Below the pieces are notes generated by a model. It was not told the DNA's origin, did not search any database, and saw nothing but the letters and a program-made list of their open reading frames with translations. The position numbers and the translations under genes are program-made. A stretch of DNA of 64,000 bases. Source: Kitasatospora papulosa. GTDB lineage: Bacteria > Actinomycetota > Actinomycetes > Streptomycetales > Streptomycetaceae. The stretch spans positions 124,001-188,000 of the forward strand of contig NZ_JNYQ01000007.1 in NCBI RefSeq assembly GCF_000717245.1, read 5' to 3'. Below are positions 32,923 through 42,449 of this stretch, in pieces; the first letter of the stretch is position 1, and every line of letters starts with the position of its first letter.

Positions 32923-35900
32923 GTGCACAGAAGCAGCAGACGGCTCCGCGCCCGCAAGACACTCGCCCTCTTCACCGGCGGACTGCTCGCCGCCGCAACC
33001 CTCACCCTGGGCTCCTCGCCCGCCGCCACCGCCGACGCCCCGCAGGCCGCCGCCGCGCAGGACGCCGCAGAGGACTTCCAGCAGGTCACCCTCGCCAAGG
33101 GCGCGGCCGAGACCGGCGAACCCATGTCGCTGGCGGTGCTGCCCGACCGCAGCGTGCTGCACACGTCCCGCAGCGGCGAGCTGCGGATCACGGACAGCTC
33201 CGGCAACACCCGGGTCTCCGGCACCATCCCCGTCTACTCGCACGACGAGGAGGGCCTCCAGGGCGTAGGGATCGACCCGGACTTCGCCGAGAACCGGGCG
33301 ATCTACCTCTACTACGCGCCCCCGCTGGACACCCCGGCCGGCGACGCCCCGGAGAACGGCACCGCAGCCGACTTCGCGAAGTTCGACGGAGTGAACCGCC
33401 TCTCCCGCTTCGTGCTCAAGGAGGACGGGACCCTCGACAACGCCAGCGAGAAGAAGGTCCTGGACATCCCGGCCACGCGCGGCATGTGCTGCCACGTCGG
33501 CGGAGACATCGACTTCGACGCGCAGGGCAACCTCTACCTCTCGACGGGTGACGACTCCAACCCCTTCGCCTCCGACGGGTTCACGCCGATCGACGACCGT
33601 CCGGACCGCAACCCGGCCTTCGACGCCCGCCGCACCGCGGGCAACACCAACGACCTGCGCGGCAAGGTCCTGCGCATCAAGGTCGCCGACGACGGCTCCT
33701 ACACCGTTCCGGAGGGCAACCTCTTCGCTCCCGGCACCGACCGGACACGTCCCGAGATCTACGCGATGGGCCTGCGCAACCCGTTCCGCTTCAGCGTCGA
33801 CAAGGCCACCGGCATCCTCTACGTGGGCGACTACGGTCCGGACGCCGGTGCGGCGGACCCGAACCGCGGACCGGCAGGACAGGTGGAGTTCGCCCGGATC
33901 ACGAAGGCCGGAAACTTCGGCTGGCCGTACTGCACCGGAGCCAACGACCCCTACCGCGACTACGACTTCGCGACGAAGACGTCCGGGCCGGCCTTCGACT
34001 GCGCCGCCCCGAAGAACGAGTCGGCCCACAACACCGGTCTCGTCGACCTGCCGCCCGCGCAGGCCGCGTGGATCCCGTACGACGGTGCCTCCGTGCCCGA
34101 GTTCGGCACCGGCTCGGAGTCCCCGATGGGCGGACCCGTCTACCGCTACGACGCGGACCTCGACTCGCCGGTGAAGTTCCCGGAGGAGTACGACGGCGAC
34201 TTCTTCGCCGGAGAGTTCGGCCGGCAGTGGATCAAGCGCATCGAGCAGGACGCCGACGGCGCGGTCCAGTCGATCAACGACATCCCGTGGACCGGCACCC
34301 AGATCATGGACATGGCCTTCGGCCCGGACGGGGCGCTCTACGTCCTGGACTACGGCCTCTCCTGGTTCGGCGGTGACGAACACTCGGCCCTGTACCGCAT
34401 CGAGAACGCGACCGGCGGCCGCTCACCCATCGCCGAGGCATCCTCGAACAAGACCTCCGGTGTCGCACCCCTCAAGGTGAAGTTCTCCTCCGCCGGCACG
34501 ACCGACGGTGACGGTGACGCCCTGACGTACGCCTGGGACTTCGGCGACGGCGGCAGGTCCACGGCCGCCGACCCCACGTACACGTACAGGAAGAACGGCA
34601 CCTACGTCGCCACCCTGACCGCCAAGGACCCGACGGGCCGCACCGGTTCGGCGAGCGTGCACGTCACCGTCGGCAACACGGCACCCACCGTCGTGCTGCA
34701 GGCACCGGCCGACGGACAGCCCTTCGAGTTCGGCGACGAGGTGCCCTTCAAGGTGACCGTCACCGACCCCGAGGACGGGACGATCGACTGCGGCAAGGTC
34801 GAGGTCAAGTTCACCCTGGGCCACGACAGCCACGGCCACGACATCACCACGGAGCACGGCTGCGAAGGCACCATCAAGACCGCCATGGAGGGCGGCCACG
34901 ACCCGAACGCCAACATCTACGGCGGGATCTCCGCGTCCTACACCGACGGTGGCGGCGGCGGACAGGCGGCGCTGACCGGCCGTGACGGGGCGAAGCTCCA
35001 GCCGCGCCACCGCCAGGCGGAGCACTACGACGACTCCTCCGGCATCACCACCCCGAGCAAGACCAGCGCCCACGGCGGCCGGACCGTCGGCGACATCGAC
35101 AACGGCGACTGGATCTCCTTCACCCCGTACATCCTCGACGGCTCCACCAAGCTCACCGCCCGTACCTCGTCGGCCGGCGCCGGCGGGTTCCTCGAAGTGC
35201 GGGCCGGGTCGCCCACCGGCAAGATCCTCGGCTCGGCGCCCGTCCCGGTGACCGGCAGCTGGGACACGTTCCAGGACATCGACGTGCCGCTGCGCGGTGC
35301 GCCGAAGAAGGCCACGGAACTCTTCCTGGTCTTCAAGGGAGGAGCCGGAGCCCTGTACGACGTGGACGACTTCGAGCTCTCGAACAGCCCGGTCGACCGC
35401 ACCGCGAAGCGCGTCCTGGTCTTCTCCAAGACCGGCGGCTTCCGGCACGACTCGATCCCCGAGGGCGTCGCCGCGCTGAAGGAGCTCGGCAAGGACACCA
35501 ACATCACGGTCGACTCCACCGAGGAGGCCGCCCAGTTCACCACCAGCAATCTGGCCCGCTACGACGCCGTCGTCTTCCTCTCGACGACCGGGAACGTCCT
35601 GAACGCCGACCAGAAGAAGGCGTTCGAGAACTTCGTGTCCACCGGCGGCGGCTACATGGGCGTCCACGCCGCGGCCGACACCGAGTACGACTGGGAGTTC
35701 TACGGCGGTCTCGTCGGGGCCTACTTCGACTCCCACCCGCAGATCCAGCCCGCGACCGTCCGCGTGGAGAACCACGACCACCCGGCGACCGCGCACCTGG
35801 ACGAGGCCTGGGACCGTACCGACGAGTGGTACAACTACCGCACCAACCCCCGGGACAAGGCCCAGGTCCTCGCCACCCTGGACGAGACCACCTACACCGG

Positions 35901-36630
35901 CGGCACCATGAAGGGCGACCACCCGATCTCCTGGTGCCAGGCGTACCAGGGCGGCCGTTCCTTCTACACCGGCCTCGGCCACACCAAGGAGTCCTACGCC
36001 GAACCTGCCTTCCGCCAGCACCTGCTGGGCGGCCTGCGCTACGCCGCCGGACAGGTGAAGGCCGACTGCAAGCCGGACACCGGCTACCGGTCGATCTTCA
36101 ACGGCAAGACGCTCGAAGGCTGGAAGCAGGCCGGCCCCGGGAAGTTCGCCGTCGTCGACGGTGAGCTGCGCACCGAGGGCGGCATGGGCCTGCTGACCTA
36201 CCAGGCCAAGGAGCTGAAGTCCTACTCCCTGAAGCTCGACTGGAAGATGCAGGGCGACGACAACTCCGGCGTCTTCGTCGGCTTCCCCGAGTCGGACGAC
36301 CCGTGGTCCGCGGTGAACAACGGTTACGAGGTCCAGATCGACGCGACCGACGCGGCGGACCGGACGACCGGCGCCGTCTACACCTTCAAGTCCGCCAACA
36401 TCAAGGCGCGTGACCAGGTCCTGCGGCCGCCCGGCCAGTGGAACAGCTACGAGATCAAGGTCCAGGGCGAGCGGCTCCAGGTCTTCCTCAACGGCGTGAA
36501 GATCAACGACTTCACCAACACCGATCCGGCCCGCAGCCTCAGGAACGGCTACATCGGCCTCCAGAACCACGGGGCCGACGACCAGGTGTCGTTCCGCGAC
36601 ATCCAGCTGAAGGAACTGCCCTCCACGTAG
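32923..36630 (+). CDS. Secreted multidomain protein: PQQ-GDH-like / PKD / CBM6-like / ThuA / DUF1080
   Basis: A 1235-residue exported protein. A signal peptide (RKTLALFTGGLLAAATLTLGSSPAATA) covers about residues 1-37. Residues ~48-495 are a soluble-glucose-dehydrogenase-like six-bladed propeller (EEGLQGVGIDPDF, CCHVGGDIDFDAQGNLYLSTGD, IYAMGLRNPFRFSVD, GNFGWPYC). Then follow a PKD domain (~500-584, YAWDFGDGGRS), a spacer, a CBM6-like module (~696-823, RQAEHYDDSSG), a ThuA domain (~826-1045, VLVFSKTGGFRHDSIPEG, GGGYMGVHAAADTEYDW) and a C-terminal DUF1080 domain (~1052-1234, FNGKTLEGWKQ, DDNSGVFVGFP). DUF1080 proteins include 3-keto-glycoside hydrolases and ThuA is tied to trehalose-type sugars. 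GTG start after GGAGGACGCAC. Confidence 0.88.
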   Translation: MHRSSRRLRARKTLALFTGGLLAAATLTLGSSPAATADAPQAAAAQDAAEDFQQVTLAKGAAETGEPMSLAVLPDRSVLHTSRSGELRITDSSGNTRVSGTIPVYSHDEEGLQGVGIDPDFAENRAIYLYYAPPLDTPAGDAPENGTAADFAKFDGVNRLSRFVLKEDGTLDNASEKKVLDIPATRGMCCHVGGDIDFDAQGNLYLSTGDDSNPFASDGFTPIDDRPDRNPAFDARRTAGNTNDLRGKVLRIKVADDGSYTVPEGNLFAPGTDRTRPEIYAMGLRNPFRFSVDKATGILYVGDYGPDAGAADPNRGPAGQVEFARITKAGNFGWPYCTGANDPYRDYDFATKTSGPAFDCAAPKNESAHNTGLVDLPPAQAAWIPYDGASVPEFGTGSESPMGGPVYRYDADLDSPVKFPEEYDGDFFAGEFGRQWIKRIEQDADGAVQSINDIPWTGTQIMDMAFGPDGALYVLDYGLSWFGGDEHSALYRIENATGGRSPIAEASSNKTSGVAPLKVKFSSAGTTDGDGDALTYAWDFGDGGRSTAADPTYTYRKNGTYVATLTAKDPTGRTGSASVHVTVGNTAPTVVLQAPADGQPFEFGDEVPFKVTVTDPEDGTIDCGKVEVKFTLGHDSHGHDITTEHGCEGTIKTAMEGGHDPNANIYGGISASYTDGGGGGQAALTGRDGAKLQPRHRQAEHYDDSSGITTPSKTSAHGGRTVGDIDNGDWISFTPYILDGSTKLTARTSSAGAGGFLEVRAGSPTGKILGSAPVPVTGSWDTFQDIDVPLRGAPKKATELFLVFKGGAGALYDVDDFELSNSPVDRTAKRVLVFSKTGGFRHDSIPEGVAALKELGKDTNITVDSTEEAAQFTTSNLARYDAVVFLSTTGNVLNADQKKAFENFVSTGGGYMGVHAAADTEYDWEFYGGLVGAYFDSHPQIQPATVRVENHDHPATAHLDEAWDRTDEWYNYRTNPRDKAQVLATLDETTYTGGTMKGDHPISWCQAYQGGRSFYTGLGHTKESYAEPAFRQHLLGGLRYAAGQVKADCKPDTGYRSIFNGKTLEGWKQAGPGKFAVVDGELRTEGGMGLLTYQAKELKSYSLKLDWKMQGDDNSGVFVGFPESDDPWSAVNNGYEVQIDATDAADRTTGAVYTFKSANIKARDQVLRPPGQWNSYEIKVQGERLQVFLNGVKINDFTNTDPARSLRNGYIGLQNHGADDQVSFRDIQLKELPST

Positions 36631-36650
36631 GGCGGCACCCTCCTGCGACG

Positions 36651-36687
36651 CGGCGGGCGGGGAAGCGCGACTGCTCCCCGCCCGCCG
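36651..36687 (+). terminator. Terminator after the giant secreted protein gene
   Basis: A perfect 13-bp stem (36651-36663 with 36675-36687), loop of 11 bases. It ends 37 bases before the next start codon, so it either separates two operons or acts as an attenuator with read-through. Confidence 0.8.
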
Positions 36688-36724
36688 CCCACCACCCCTT
36701 TCCATCCCCTTTGGGAGGCAGCCC

Positions 36725-37843
36725 GTGACCGCACACGCCGCTCGTACCGGAGTCTGGTTCATCGGAGCACGCGGCTCCGTCGCCACCACCGCCACCGCGG
36801 GGTGCGCGGCCGTCGCGGCAGGGCTCCACCCGCCGACCGGCATGGTCACCGAGACCCCGCCCTTCCACGGCGCGGGACTGCCACCGCTGACCTCCCTCGT
36901 CTTCGGGGGCCACGACACCCTCGACTGCCCGCTGCCCAAACGTGCCGAGGCCCTCGCGGCCGGGGGAGTGCTCCCGCACGGTCTCCCCTCGGCCGTCCGG
37001 TCCGAACTCACGGCCGCCGACGAGGAGATACGGTCCGGCGGACCGCTCCCCGGCGACACCCGCACCGACGAGGAACTCGTCGCGTCCTTCGCCACCGACA
37101 TCCAGGACTTCACCCACCGCCACGGACTGGCCCGCACGGTCGTCATCAACGTCGCCTCGACGGAACCCGCCCCCGGCGCGGACGACTCCCGGCTGCCCGC
37201 CAGCTCCCTCTACGCGGCGGCCGCACTCCGGGCCGGCTGCCCGTACGCCAACTTCACCCCGTCCACCGGTCTGCGCAGCCCGCACCTCCGGGAGGCGGTC
37301 GACTCCTGCGCGCTGCCCCACGCGGGACGCGACGGCAAGACGGGCCAGACGCTGCTGCGTTCCGTGCTCGCCCCCATGTTCGTCCAGCGCGCGCTGCCGG
37401 TGCGCGCCTGGTCGGGCACCAACCTCCTGGGCGGCGGGGACGGGGCGGCGCTGGCCGACCCGGCCGCCGCGGCCGCCAAGAACGCGGGCAAGGAACGCGT
37501 ACTCGCCGACACCCTCGGCTCGGCGCCGGAGGGTGAGGTCCACATCGACGACGTACCGGCGATGGGGGACTGGAAGACGGCGTGGGACCACATCGCCTTC
37601 GACGGGTTCCTCGGCTCCCGCATGATCCTCCAGACGATCTGGCAGGGCTGCGACTCCGCCCTCGCCGCACCGCTGGTGCTGGACCTGGCCCGCCTCCTGG
37701 CCCGTGCCCACGAGCTCGGCCTGACCGGGCCACGGCCCGAGCTGGGCTTCTACTTCAAGGACCCGGACGGCGGCCCGGCCGGACTGCCCGAGCAGTACCA
37801 GGAACTGCTGGCCTTCGCCGAACGCCTGCGGGCGGCCCGGTGA
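36725..37843 (+). CDS. Inositol-3-phosphate synthase family protein (MIPS-like)
   Basis: A 372-residue myo-inositol-phosphate synthase homologue. The NAD-binding segment reads GVWFIGARGSVATTATAG; then come LPASSLYAAAALRAGCPYANFTPSTG, GRDGKTGQTLLRSVLAPMFVQR, WSGTNLLGGGDG, KNAGKERV, GDWKTAWDHIAFDGFLGSRM and DSALAAPLVLDLARLLA, which carry the Lys and Asp residues expected for isomerising glucose 6-phosphate to inositol phosphate. GTG 36725 follows GGGAGG. It is the first gene of an eight-gene coupled operon with ebo-type genes; its end overlaps the prenyltransferase gene by 4 bases (GTGA). The real substrate could be another sugar phosphate. Confidence 0.85.
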   Translation: MTAHAARTGVWFIGARGSVATTATAGCAAVAAGLHPPTGMVTETPPFHGAGLPPLTSLVFGGHDTLDCPLPKRAEALAAGGVLPHGLPSAVRSELTAADEEIRSGGPLPGDTRTDEELVASFATDIQDFTHRHGLARTVVINVASTEPAPGADDSRLPASSLYAAAALRAGCPYANFTPSTGLRSPHLREAVDSCALPHAGRDGKTGQTLLRSVLAPMFVQRALPVRAWSGTNLLGGGDGAALADPAAAAAKNAGKERVLADTLGSAPEGEVHIDDVPAMGDWKTAWDHIAFDGFLGSRMILQTIWQGCDSALAAPLVLDLARLLARAHELGLTGPRPELGFYFKDPDGGPAGLPEQYQELLAFAERLRAAR

Positions 37844-38940
37844 GGCCCCTCCGGCTGCTCGCGGCCGTCACCGGCTCCCCCCGGCTCCTCGCCGCCGCGC
37901 CGCGTACCGGGACCGCCCCGGTACACGTCCCCCCAGACAGCCTGTCCGGTGCGGGCGGGACTGCGCCCGCACCGGGCAGGCCCTCCTCCCGCACCCGCCT
38001 GCGGGCCTGGGCGGAACTGCTGCGCGTGTCCGCCCTGTTCACCGTGCCCGGGGACGCGCTCGCCGGGGCCGCGGCCACCGGACGGCGACCCGGCCGGGGC
38101 ACCGCACTCGCCGTGGGTGCGTCGCTGTGCCTCTACGAGGCGGGCATGGCACTCAACGACTGGGCGGACCGCGAGGAGGACGCCGTCGACCGCCCGCACC
38201 GCCCGATCCCCTCGGGGCGTGTCGCACCGGGGGCCGCTCTGGCCGCGGCGGGCGCACTCACGGCGGCAGGCCTGGCCCTCGCCGCACGCGCCGGCCGGCC
38301 CGCCCTGGCCGTGGCATCCGGACTCGCGGCCACCGTCTGGGCCTACGACCTGCGCCTCAAGCACACGAGGCTGGGACCGGCCGCGATGGCCTCGGCCCGC
38401 GCGCTTGACCTGCTTCTCGGAGCGACGGCCACGGCCGGAGCCGCCTCGGCAGCCCCCGGGCCCGCCGGCACCCACGCAGCCCCCGGGCCCGCCGGAGCCC
38501 ACCCGCCCTCCGCCGCGCTCCCCGCCGCCCTCGCGCTCGGCGCGCACACCTACGCCGTGACCGCCGTCTCCCGGCACGAGGTCCAGGGCGGCTCCACCGC
38601 CGCACCGCTGGCGGCGCTGGCCGGTGTCGCCGGACTCGGAGCCGCCGCCCTGCGAGGCCGCCCGGCCCACGGGGAGCCGTCCCCCGCACCGGCCACCGGG
38701 ACGCTGCTGCTCCCCGCCTTCGTCACCGCCTACCTCCGTACCGCCGCCGTTCCGCTCCTCCACGCCGTCCTCAACCCCTCCCCGCCCCTCACCCGGCGCG
38801 CCGTCGGAGGCGGGATCCGGGCGATGATCCCGCTGCAGGCCACGCTCGCGGCGCGGGCCGGGTCACCCCTCGTCGGGCTCGCGGCCATGGGGCTCGTCCC
38901 TCTCGCCCGGGCGCTCTCCCGGAAGGTGAGCCCCACATGA
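37840..38940 (+). CDS. UbiA-family prenyltransferase, EboC-like
   Basis: A 366-residue membrane protein. Its first Asp-rich motif is NDWADREEDAVDRPHRPIPSG, matching the NDxxDxxxD signature that binds prenyl diphosphate through magnesium; the second is less clear and may lie around YDLRLKHTRLGP. Seven to nine hydrophobic helices follow a ~60-residue disordered N-terminus, and an Ala/Pro/Gly insertion (AAPGPAGTHAAPGPAGAH) sits in a loop. UbiA enzymes attach a prenyl chain to an acceptor in the membrane. The coupling with MIPS suggests the acceptor derives from a cyclitol (inference). EboC is the corresponding member of ebo clusters. Confidence 0.8.
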   Translation: MRPLRLLAAVTGSPRLLAAAPRTGTAPVHVPPDSLSGAGGTAPAPGRPSSRTRLRAWAELLRVSALFTVPGDALAGAAATGRRPGRGTALAVGASLCLYEAGMALNDWADREEDAVDRPHRPIPSGRVAPGAALAAAGALTAAGLALAARAGRPALAVASGLAATVWAYDLRLKHTRLGPAAMASARALDLLLGATATAGAASAAPGPAGTHAAPGPAGAHPPSAALPAALALGAHTYAVTAVSRHEVQGGSTAAPLAALAGVAGLGAAALRGRPAHGEPSPAPATGTLLLPAFVTAYLRTAAVPLLHAVLNPSPPLTRRAVGGGIRAMIPLQATLAARAGSPLVGLAAMGLVPLARALSRKVSPT

Positions 38941-39800
38941 CCCTCCGCCTCGGCTACGGCACCAACGGACTGACCGACCTCCGGCTCGACGACGCCCTCG
39001 GCCTCCTCGCCGACCTCGGCTACGACGGGGTCGGGCTGACCCTCGACCACATGCACCTCGATCCGCTCGCGCCCGACCTGGGCGCCCGCACCCGAAAGGT
39101 GGCCCGCAGGCTGGCGGGCCTCGGACTCGGCGTCACCGTGGAGACCGGCGCGCGCTACGTCCTCGACCCCCGCCGCAAACACGGGCCCTCCCTCCTCGAC
39201 CCCGACCCCGACGGCCGTGCCGCCCGCACCGCGCTGCTCGTCCGGGCCGTCGAGGTGGCCGCCGACCTCGGTGCCCACGCCGTGCACTGCTTCAGCGGCA
39301 TCACCCCGCCGGACACCGCGCCGGACACCGCCTGGCAGCGGCTGACCGGCGCACTCGCCCCCGTGCTGGAGGCCGCCGACCGTGCGGGCGTCCCCCTCGC
39401 CGTCGAACCGGAGCCAGGCCACCTCCTCTCGGCACTGGCCGACTTCCACCACCTCCGCACCCTCCTCGGAGACCCCGAACCCCTTGGACTCACCCTCGAC
39501 ATCGGCCACTGCCAGTGCCTGGAGCCCGCCTCGCCCGCCGACTGCGTGAAGGAGGCCGGCCCCTGGCTGCGCCACGTCCAGATCGAGGACATGCGCCGCG
39601 GCGTCCACGAACACCTGCCGTTCGGCGACGGCGAGATCGACTTCCCTCCGGTACTCGAAGCACTCGCCTCCACCGGATACGACGGCCTGACCGTCGTCGA
39701 ACTGCCCCGGCACTCCCACGCCGGCCCGGAACTGGCCCGCACCTCGCTGGACTTCCTGCGCCGCGCCGCCGCGACGACGAACGGAGCCGCACCGTGCTGA
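38937..39800 (+). CDS. TIM-barrel sugar isomerase/epimerase-like protein
   Basis: A 287-residue AP-endonuclease-2-type barrel. The pattern includes GYDGVGLTLDHMHL, VTVETGARYVLDP, HAVHCFSGITPPD, VPLAVEPEPGHLLSA with Glu, LTLDIGHCQC with Asp and His, LRHVQIEDMRRGVHEHLPFGDGEIDF and LTVVELPRHSH. The ligand set looks complete for divalent metal binding. It overlaps the prenyltransferase gene by 4 bases (ATGA) and the EboA gene by 7, so it belongs to the same translation chain. Confidence 0.85.
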   Translation: MTLRLGYGTNGLTDLRLDDALGLLADLGYDGVGLTLDHMHLDPLAPDLGARTRKVARRLAGLGLGVTVETGARYVLDPRRKHGPSLLDPDPDGRAARTALLVRAVEVAADLGAHAVHCFSGITPPDTAPDTAWQRLTGALAPVLEAADRAGVPLAVEPEPGHLLSALADFHHLRTLLGDPEPLGLTLDIGHCQCLEPASPADCVKEAGPWLRHVQIEDMRRGVHEHLPFGDGEIDFPPVLEALASTGYDGLTVVELPRHSHAGPELARTSLDFLRRAAATTNGAAPC

Positions 39801-40426
39801 CCAGCCGCGAAGAACTCGACGGCCTGCTGCGCGGCGCGGCCCGGGCCTGGCTCGACGAAGCGCTCGCCGAGGCCGCGCACGCCGCGTCCCATCCCGGCGC
39901 CGACAGCGGGAACCCGCCCTGGGAACTGCGGTTCGCCTCGGCGGGAAGACACTGCGGACTCGAACACGCCGACTCCGTACGCGCGCTGCTGCTCGTCGAG
40001 GCCCGGCCGGCCCTGCCCGCCGTGACGCGGCTCTACGAGCAGGGCACCGCAGCCGAACGCCGCGCCGTCCTCCTCACCCTGCACCGGCTCGACCTCGGCG
40101 CCACCGCCCTCCCGCTCGTCGAGGACGCCCTGCGCACCAACGACACCCGGCTGGTCGCCGCCGCCGTCGGCCCTTACGGCGCCGCCCACCTCGACGCCCA
40201 CGGCTGGCGGCACGCCGTCCTCAAGTGCCTCTTCACCGAGGTCCCCGTCGAGGCCCTCGACCGGCTGCCGGAGAGGGCCAGCGGTGATGCCGAACTGGCA
40301 CGCATGCTGGGCGACTTCGCCTCGGAACGCACAGCGGCGGGACGCGCCGTACCCGCCGGTCTGCGGACCGTCCTGGAACTCACCGTCCCCGCCCCTGCCC
40401 CCACGTCCACGGAGGAAGCCCGATGA
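39794..40426 (+). CDS. eboA: EboA domain protein
   Basis: A 210-residue helical protein. It resembles EboA by its arrangement: an N-terminal helix pair with ARAWLDEALAEAAHA, RFASAGRHCG, ARPALPAVTRLYEQGTAAERRAVLLTLHRLDLG, VEDALRTNDTRLVAAAVGPYGAAHLDAHGWRHAVLKCLFTEVPVEAL, and a tail with ARMLGDFASERTAAGR. EboA has no defined reaction; it is the marker of ebo clusters, which in cyanobacteria and other bacteria are linked to making or moving specialised metabolites. GTG 39794 overlaps the previous gene by 7 bases. Confidence 0.8.
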   Translation: MLTSREELDGLLRGAARAWLDEALAEAAHAASHPGADSGNPPWELRFASAGRHCGLEHADSVRALLLVEARPALPAVTRLYEQGTAAERRAVLLTLHRLDLGATALPLVEDALRTNDTRLVAAAVGPYGAAHLDAHGWRHAVLKCLFTEVPVEALDRLPERASGDAELARMLGDFASERTAAGRAVPAGLRTVLELTVPAPAPTSTEEAR

Positions 40427-41271
40427 GGATCTTCGACCCCCACATCCACATGACCTCCCGCACCACGGACGACTACCAGGCCATGTACGACGCCGGGGTC
40501 CGCGCCCTCGTCGAACCCTCCTTCTGGCTCGGCCAGCCCCGCACCTCGCCCGCCAGCTTCTTCGACTACTTCGACGCGCTGCTCGGCTGGGAGCCGTTCC
40601 GGGCCTCGCAGTACGGCATCGCCCACCACTGCACGCTCGCCCTCAACCCGAAGGAGGCCAACGACCCCCGCTGCACCCCCGTCCTGGACGCCCTGCCCCG
40701 CTACCTCGTCAAGGACTCCGTCGTGGCCGTCGGCGAGATCGGCTACGACTCGATGACACCCGCCGAGGACACCGCCCTCGCCACCCAGCTCCAGCTCGCC
40801 GCCGAGCACGGGCTCCCCGCGCTCGTCCACACCCCGCACCGCGACAAACTCGCCGGGCTTCACCGCACCATCGACGTCGTCCGCGAATCGGACCTCGCCC
40901 CCGAGCTGGTCCTCCTCGACCACCTCAACGAGACGACGGTGCGGGACGCCCTGGACAGCGGATGCTGGGCCGGATTCTCCATCTACCCGGACACCAAGAT
41001 GGACGAGGACCGAATGATCACCGTCCTGCGGAACCACGGCACCGACAGGATCCTCGTCAACTCCGCCGCCGACTGGGGCAGGAGCGACCCCCTGAAGACC
41101 CGCAAGGTCGCCGACACCATGTTGAAGGCCGGCTTCGACGAGGACGACGTCGACAAGGTGCTCTGGCGCAACCCCGTCGCCTTCTACGGGCAGAGCGGCC
41201 GCCTCCAGCTCGACATCGCCGCCCCCGGCCCGCTCCACGAGGGCAACTCCATCCTCCGCGGCGGGGAGTGA
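40423..41271 (+). CDS. TatD-family metal-dependent hydrolase, EboB-like
   Basis: A 282-residue amidohydrolase-superfamily barrel. The metal motif DPHIHM is at residues 5-10, followed by VVAVGEIGYDSM with Glu, HGLPALVHTPHRDK with His, LLDHLNETTV with His and ILVNSAADWG with Asp. This is the ligand order of TatD-like enzymes. It is the EboB-type member of the ebo set. The ATG overlaps the EboA stop by 4 bases. The substrate is unknown; a metal-dependent hydrolysis or isomerisation of a cyclitol intermediate is conceivable. Confidence 0.85.
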   Translation: MRIFDPHIHMTSRTTDDYQAMYDAGVRALVEPSFWLGQPRTSPASFFDYFDALLGWEPFRASQYGIAHHCTLALNPKEANDPRCTPVLDALPRYLVKDSVVAVGEIGYDSMTPAEDTALATQLQLAAEHGLPALVHTPHRDKLAGLHRTIDVVRESDLAPELVLLDHLNETTVRDALDSGCWAGFSIYPDTKMDEDRMITVLRNHGTDRILVNSAADWGRSDPLKTRKVADTMLKAGFDEDDVDKVLWRNPVAFYGQSGRLQLDIAAPGPLHEGNSILRGGE

Positions 41272-41273
41272 CC

Positions 41274-42449
41274 ATGCGCTTCCGCCACCCCGACGGCTCC
41301 ACCGTCCACCTCGCGTACTGCACCAACGTGCACCCCGCCGAGACCCTCGAAGGCGTACGCGCCCAGCTGCGCGACCACTGCGAGCCCGTACGCAGACGGC
41401 TCGGACGGGACCGCCTCGGCATCGGCCTCTGGCTCGCCAGGGACGCGGCCCGCGCCCTCATCAACGACCCCGCCGCGCTGCGTTCGCTGCGGGGCGAGCT
41501 CGACCACCGCGGCCTTGAAGTGGTCACCCTCAACGGCTTCCCCTACGAGGGCTTCGGAGCGCAGGAGGTCAAGTACCGCGTCTACACGCCCGATTGGACC
41601 GACCCCGAGCGGCTGTCCCACACCACCGACCTGGCCCGGCTGCTGGCCGCCCTGCTCCCCGACGACGTCACCGAGGGCACCATCTCCACCCTGCCGATCG
41701 CCTGGCGCACCCCGTACGCCGACGACCCCTCGGCGCCCGGAACGGCACGGAAGCAGTTCACCGCACTCGCGCAGCGCCTGGACGCCCTGGCCGAGCTCAC
41801 GGGCAAGTCCATCAGGATCGGCCTCGAACCCGAACCGGGCTGCACCGTCGAGACCACCGCCGACGCCATCGGCCCCCTGGCCGCGGTGGGCCACGACCGC
41901 GTCGGCATCTGCGTCGACACCTGCCACCTCGCCACCTCCTTCGAGGACCCGGACACCGCCCTGGACGCCCTGCAGGCGGCAGGCATCACCGTCGTCAAGG
42001 CACAGCTCTCCGCCGCCCTGCACGCCGAACACCCCCACCTGCCCGAGGTGCGGGCCGCGCTGGGCGCCTTCGCCGAACCACGCTTCCTGCACCAGACACG
42101 CACCCTCACCACGGCAGGGCTCCGGGGCACCGACGACCTCGACGAAGCGGTCTCCGGCAGAGCGCTTCCCGACGGAACGCCCTGGCGCTCGCACTTCCAC
42201 GTCCCCCTGCACGCACCGCCCGCACCCCCGCTCACCTCCACCCTCCCCGTGCTCCGGTCCGTGCTGCACCGGCTCGTCGGCGGGCCCGCGCCCCTCACCC
42301 GGCACCTGGAGGTCGAGACGTACACCTGGCAGGCGCTCCCCGCCGCACTGCGCCCCCGCACCCGCACCCAGCTCGCCGACGGGATCGCCGCCGAACTCAC
42401 CCTCGCCCGCGACCTCCTCGCCGACCTCGGACTGAAGGAGCTCCCGTGA
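41274..42449 (+). CDS. eboE: EboE-type metabolite traffic protein
   Basis: A 391-residue protein of the EboE family with a TIM-barrel core. Characteristic pieces are LAYCTNVHPAETLEGVRAQL, LGIGLWLARDAA, LEVVTLNGFPYEGFGAQEVKYRVYTPDWTDPERLSHT, IRIGLEPEPGCTVETT, VGICVDTCHLATSFEDP and FHVPLHAPP near the C-terminus. The Glu, Asp and His positions suggest a metal site as in sugar isomerases. EboE in other bacteria is required with the other ebo genes for metabolite placement or synthesis. ATG 41274 lies 2 bases after the previous stop and has GGGGAG upstream. Confidence 0.82.
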   Translation: MRFRHPDGSTVHLAYCTNVHPAETLEGVRAQLRDHCEPVRRRLGRDRLGIGLWLARDAARALINDPAALRSLRGELDHRGLEVVTLNGFPYEGFGAQEVKYRVYTPDWTDPERLSHTTDLARLLAALLPDDVTEGTISTLPIAWRTPYADDPSAPGTARKQFTALAQRLDALAELTGKSIRIGLEPEPGCTVETTADAIGPLAAVGHDRVGICVDTCHLATSFEDPDTALDALQAAGITVVKAQLSAALHAEHPHLPEVRAALGAFAEPRFLHQTRTLTTAGLRGTDDLDEAVSGRALPDGTPWRSHFHVPLHAPPAPPLTSTLPVLRSVLHRLVGGPAPLTRHLEVETYTWQALPAALRPRTRTQLADGIAAELTLARDLLADLGLKELP

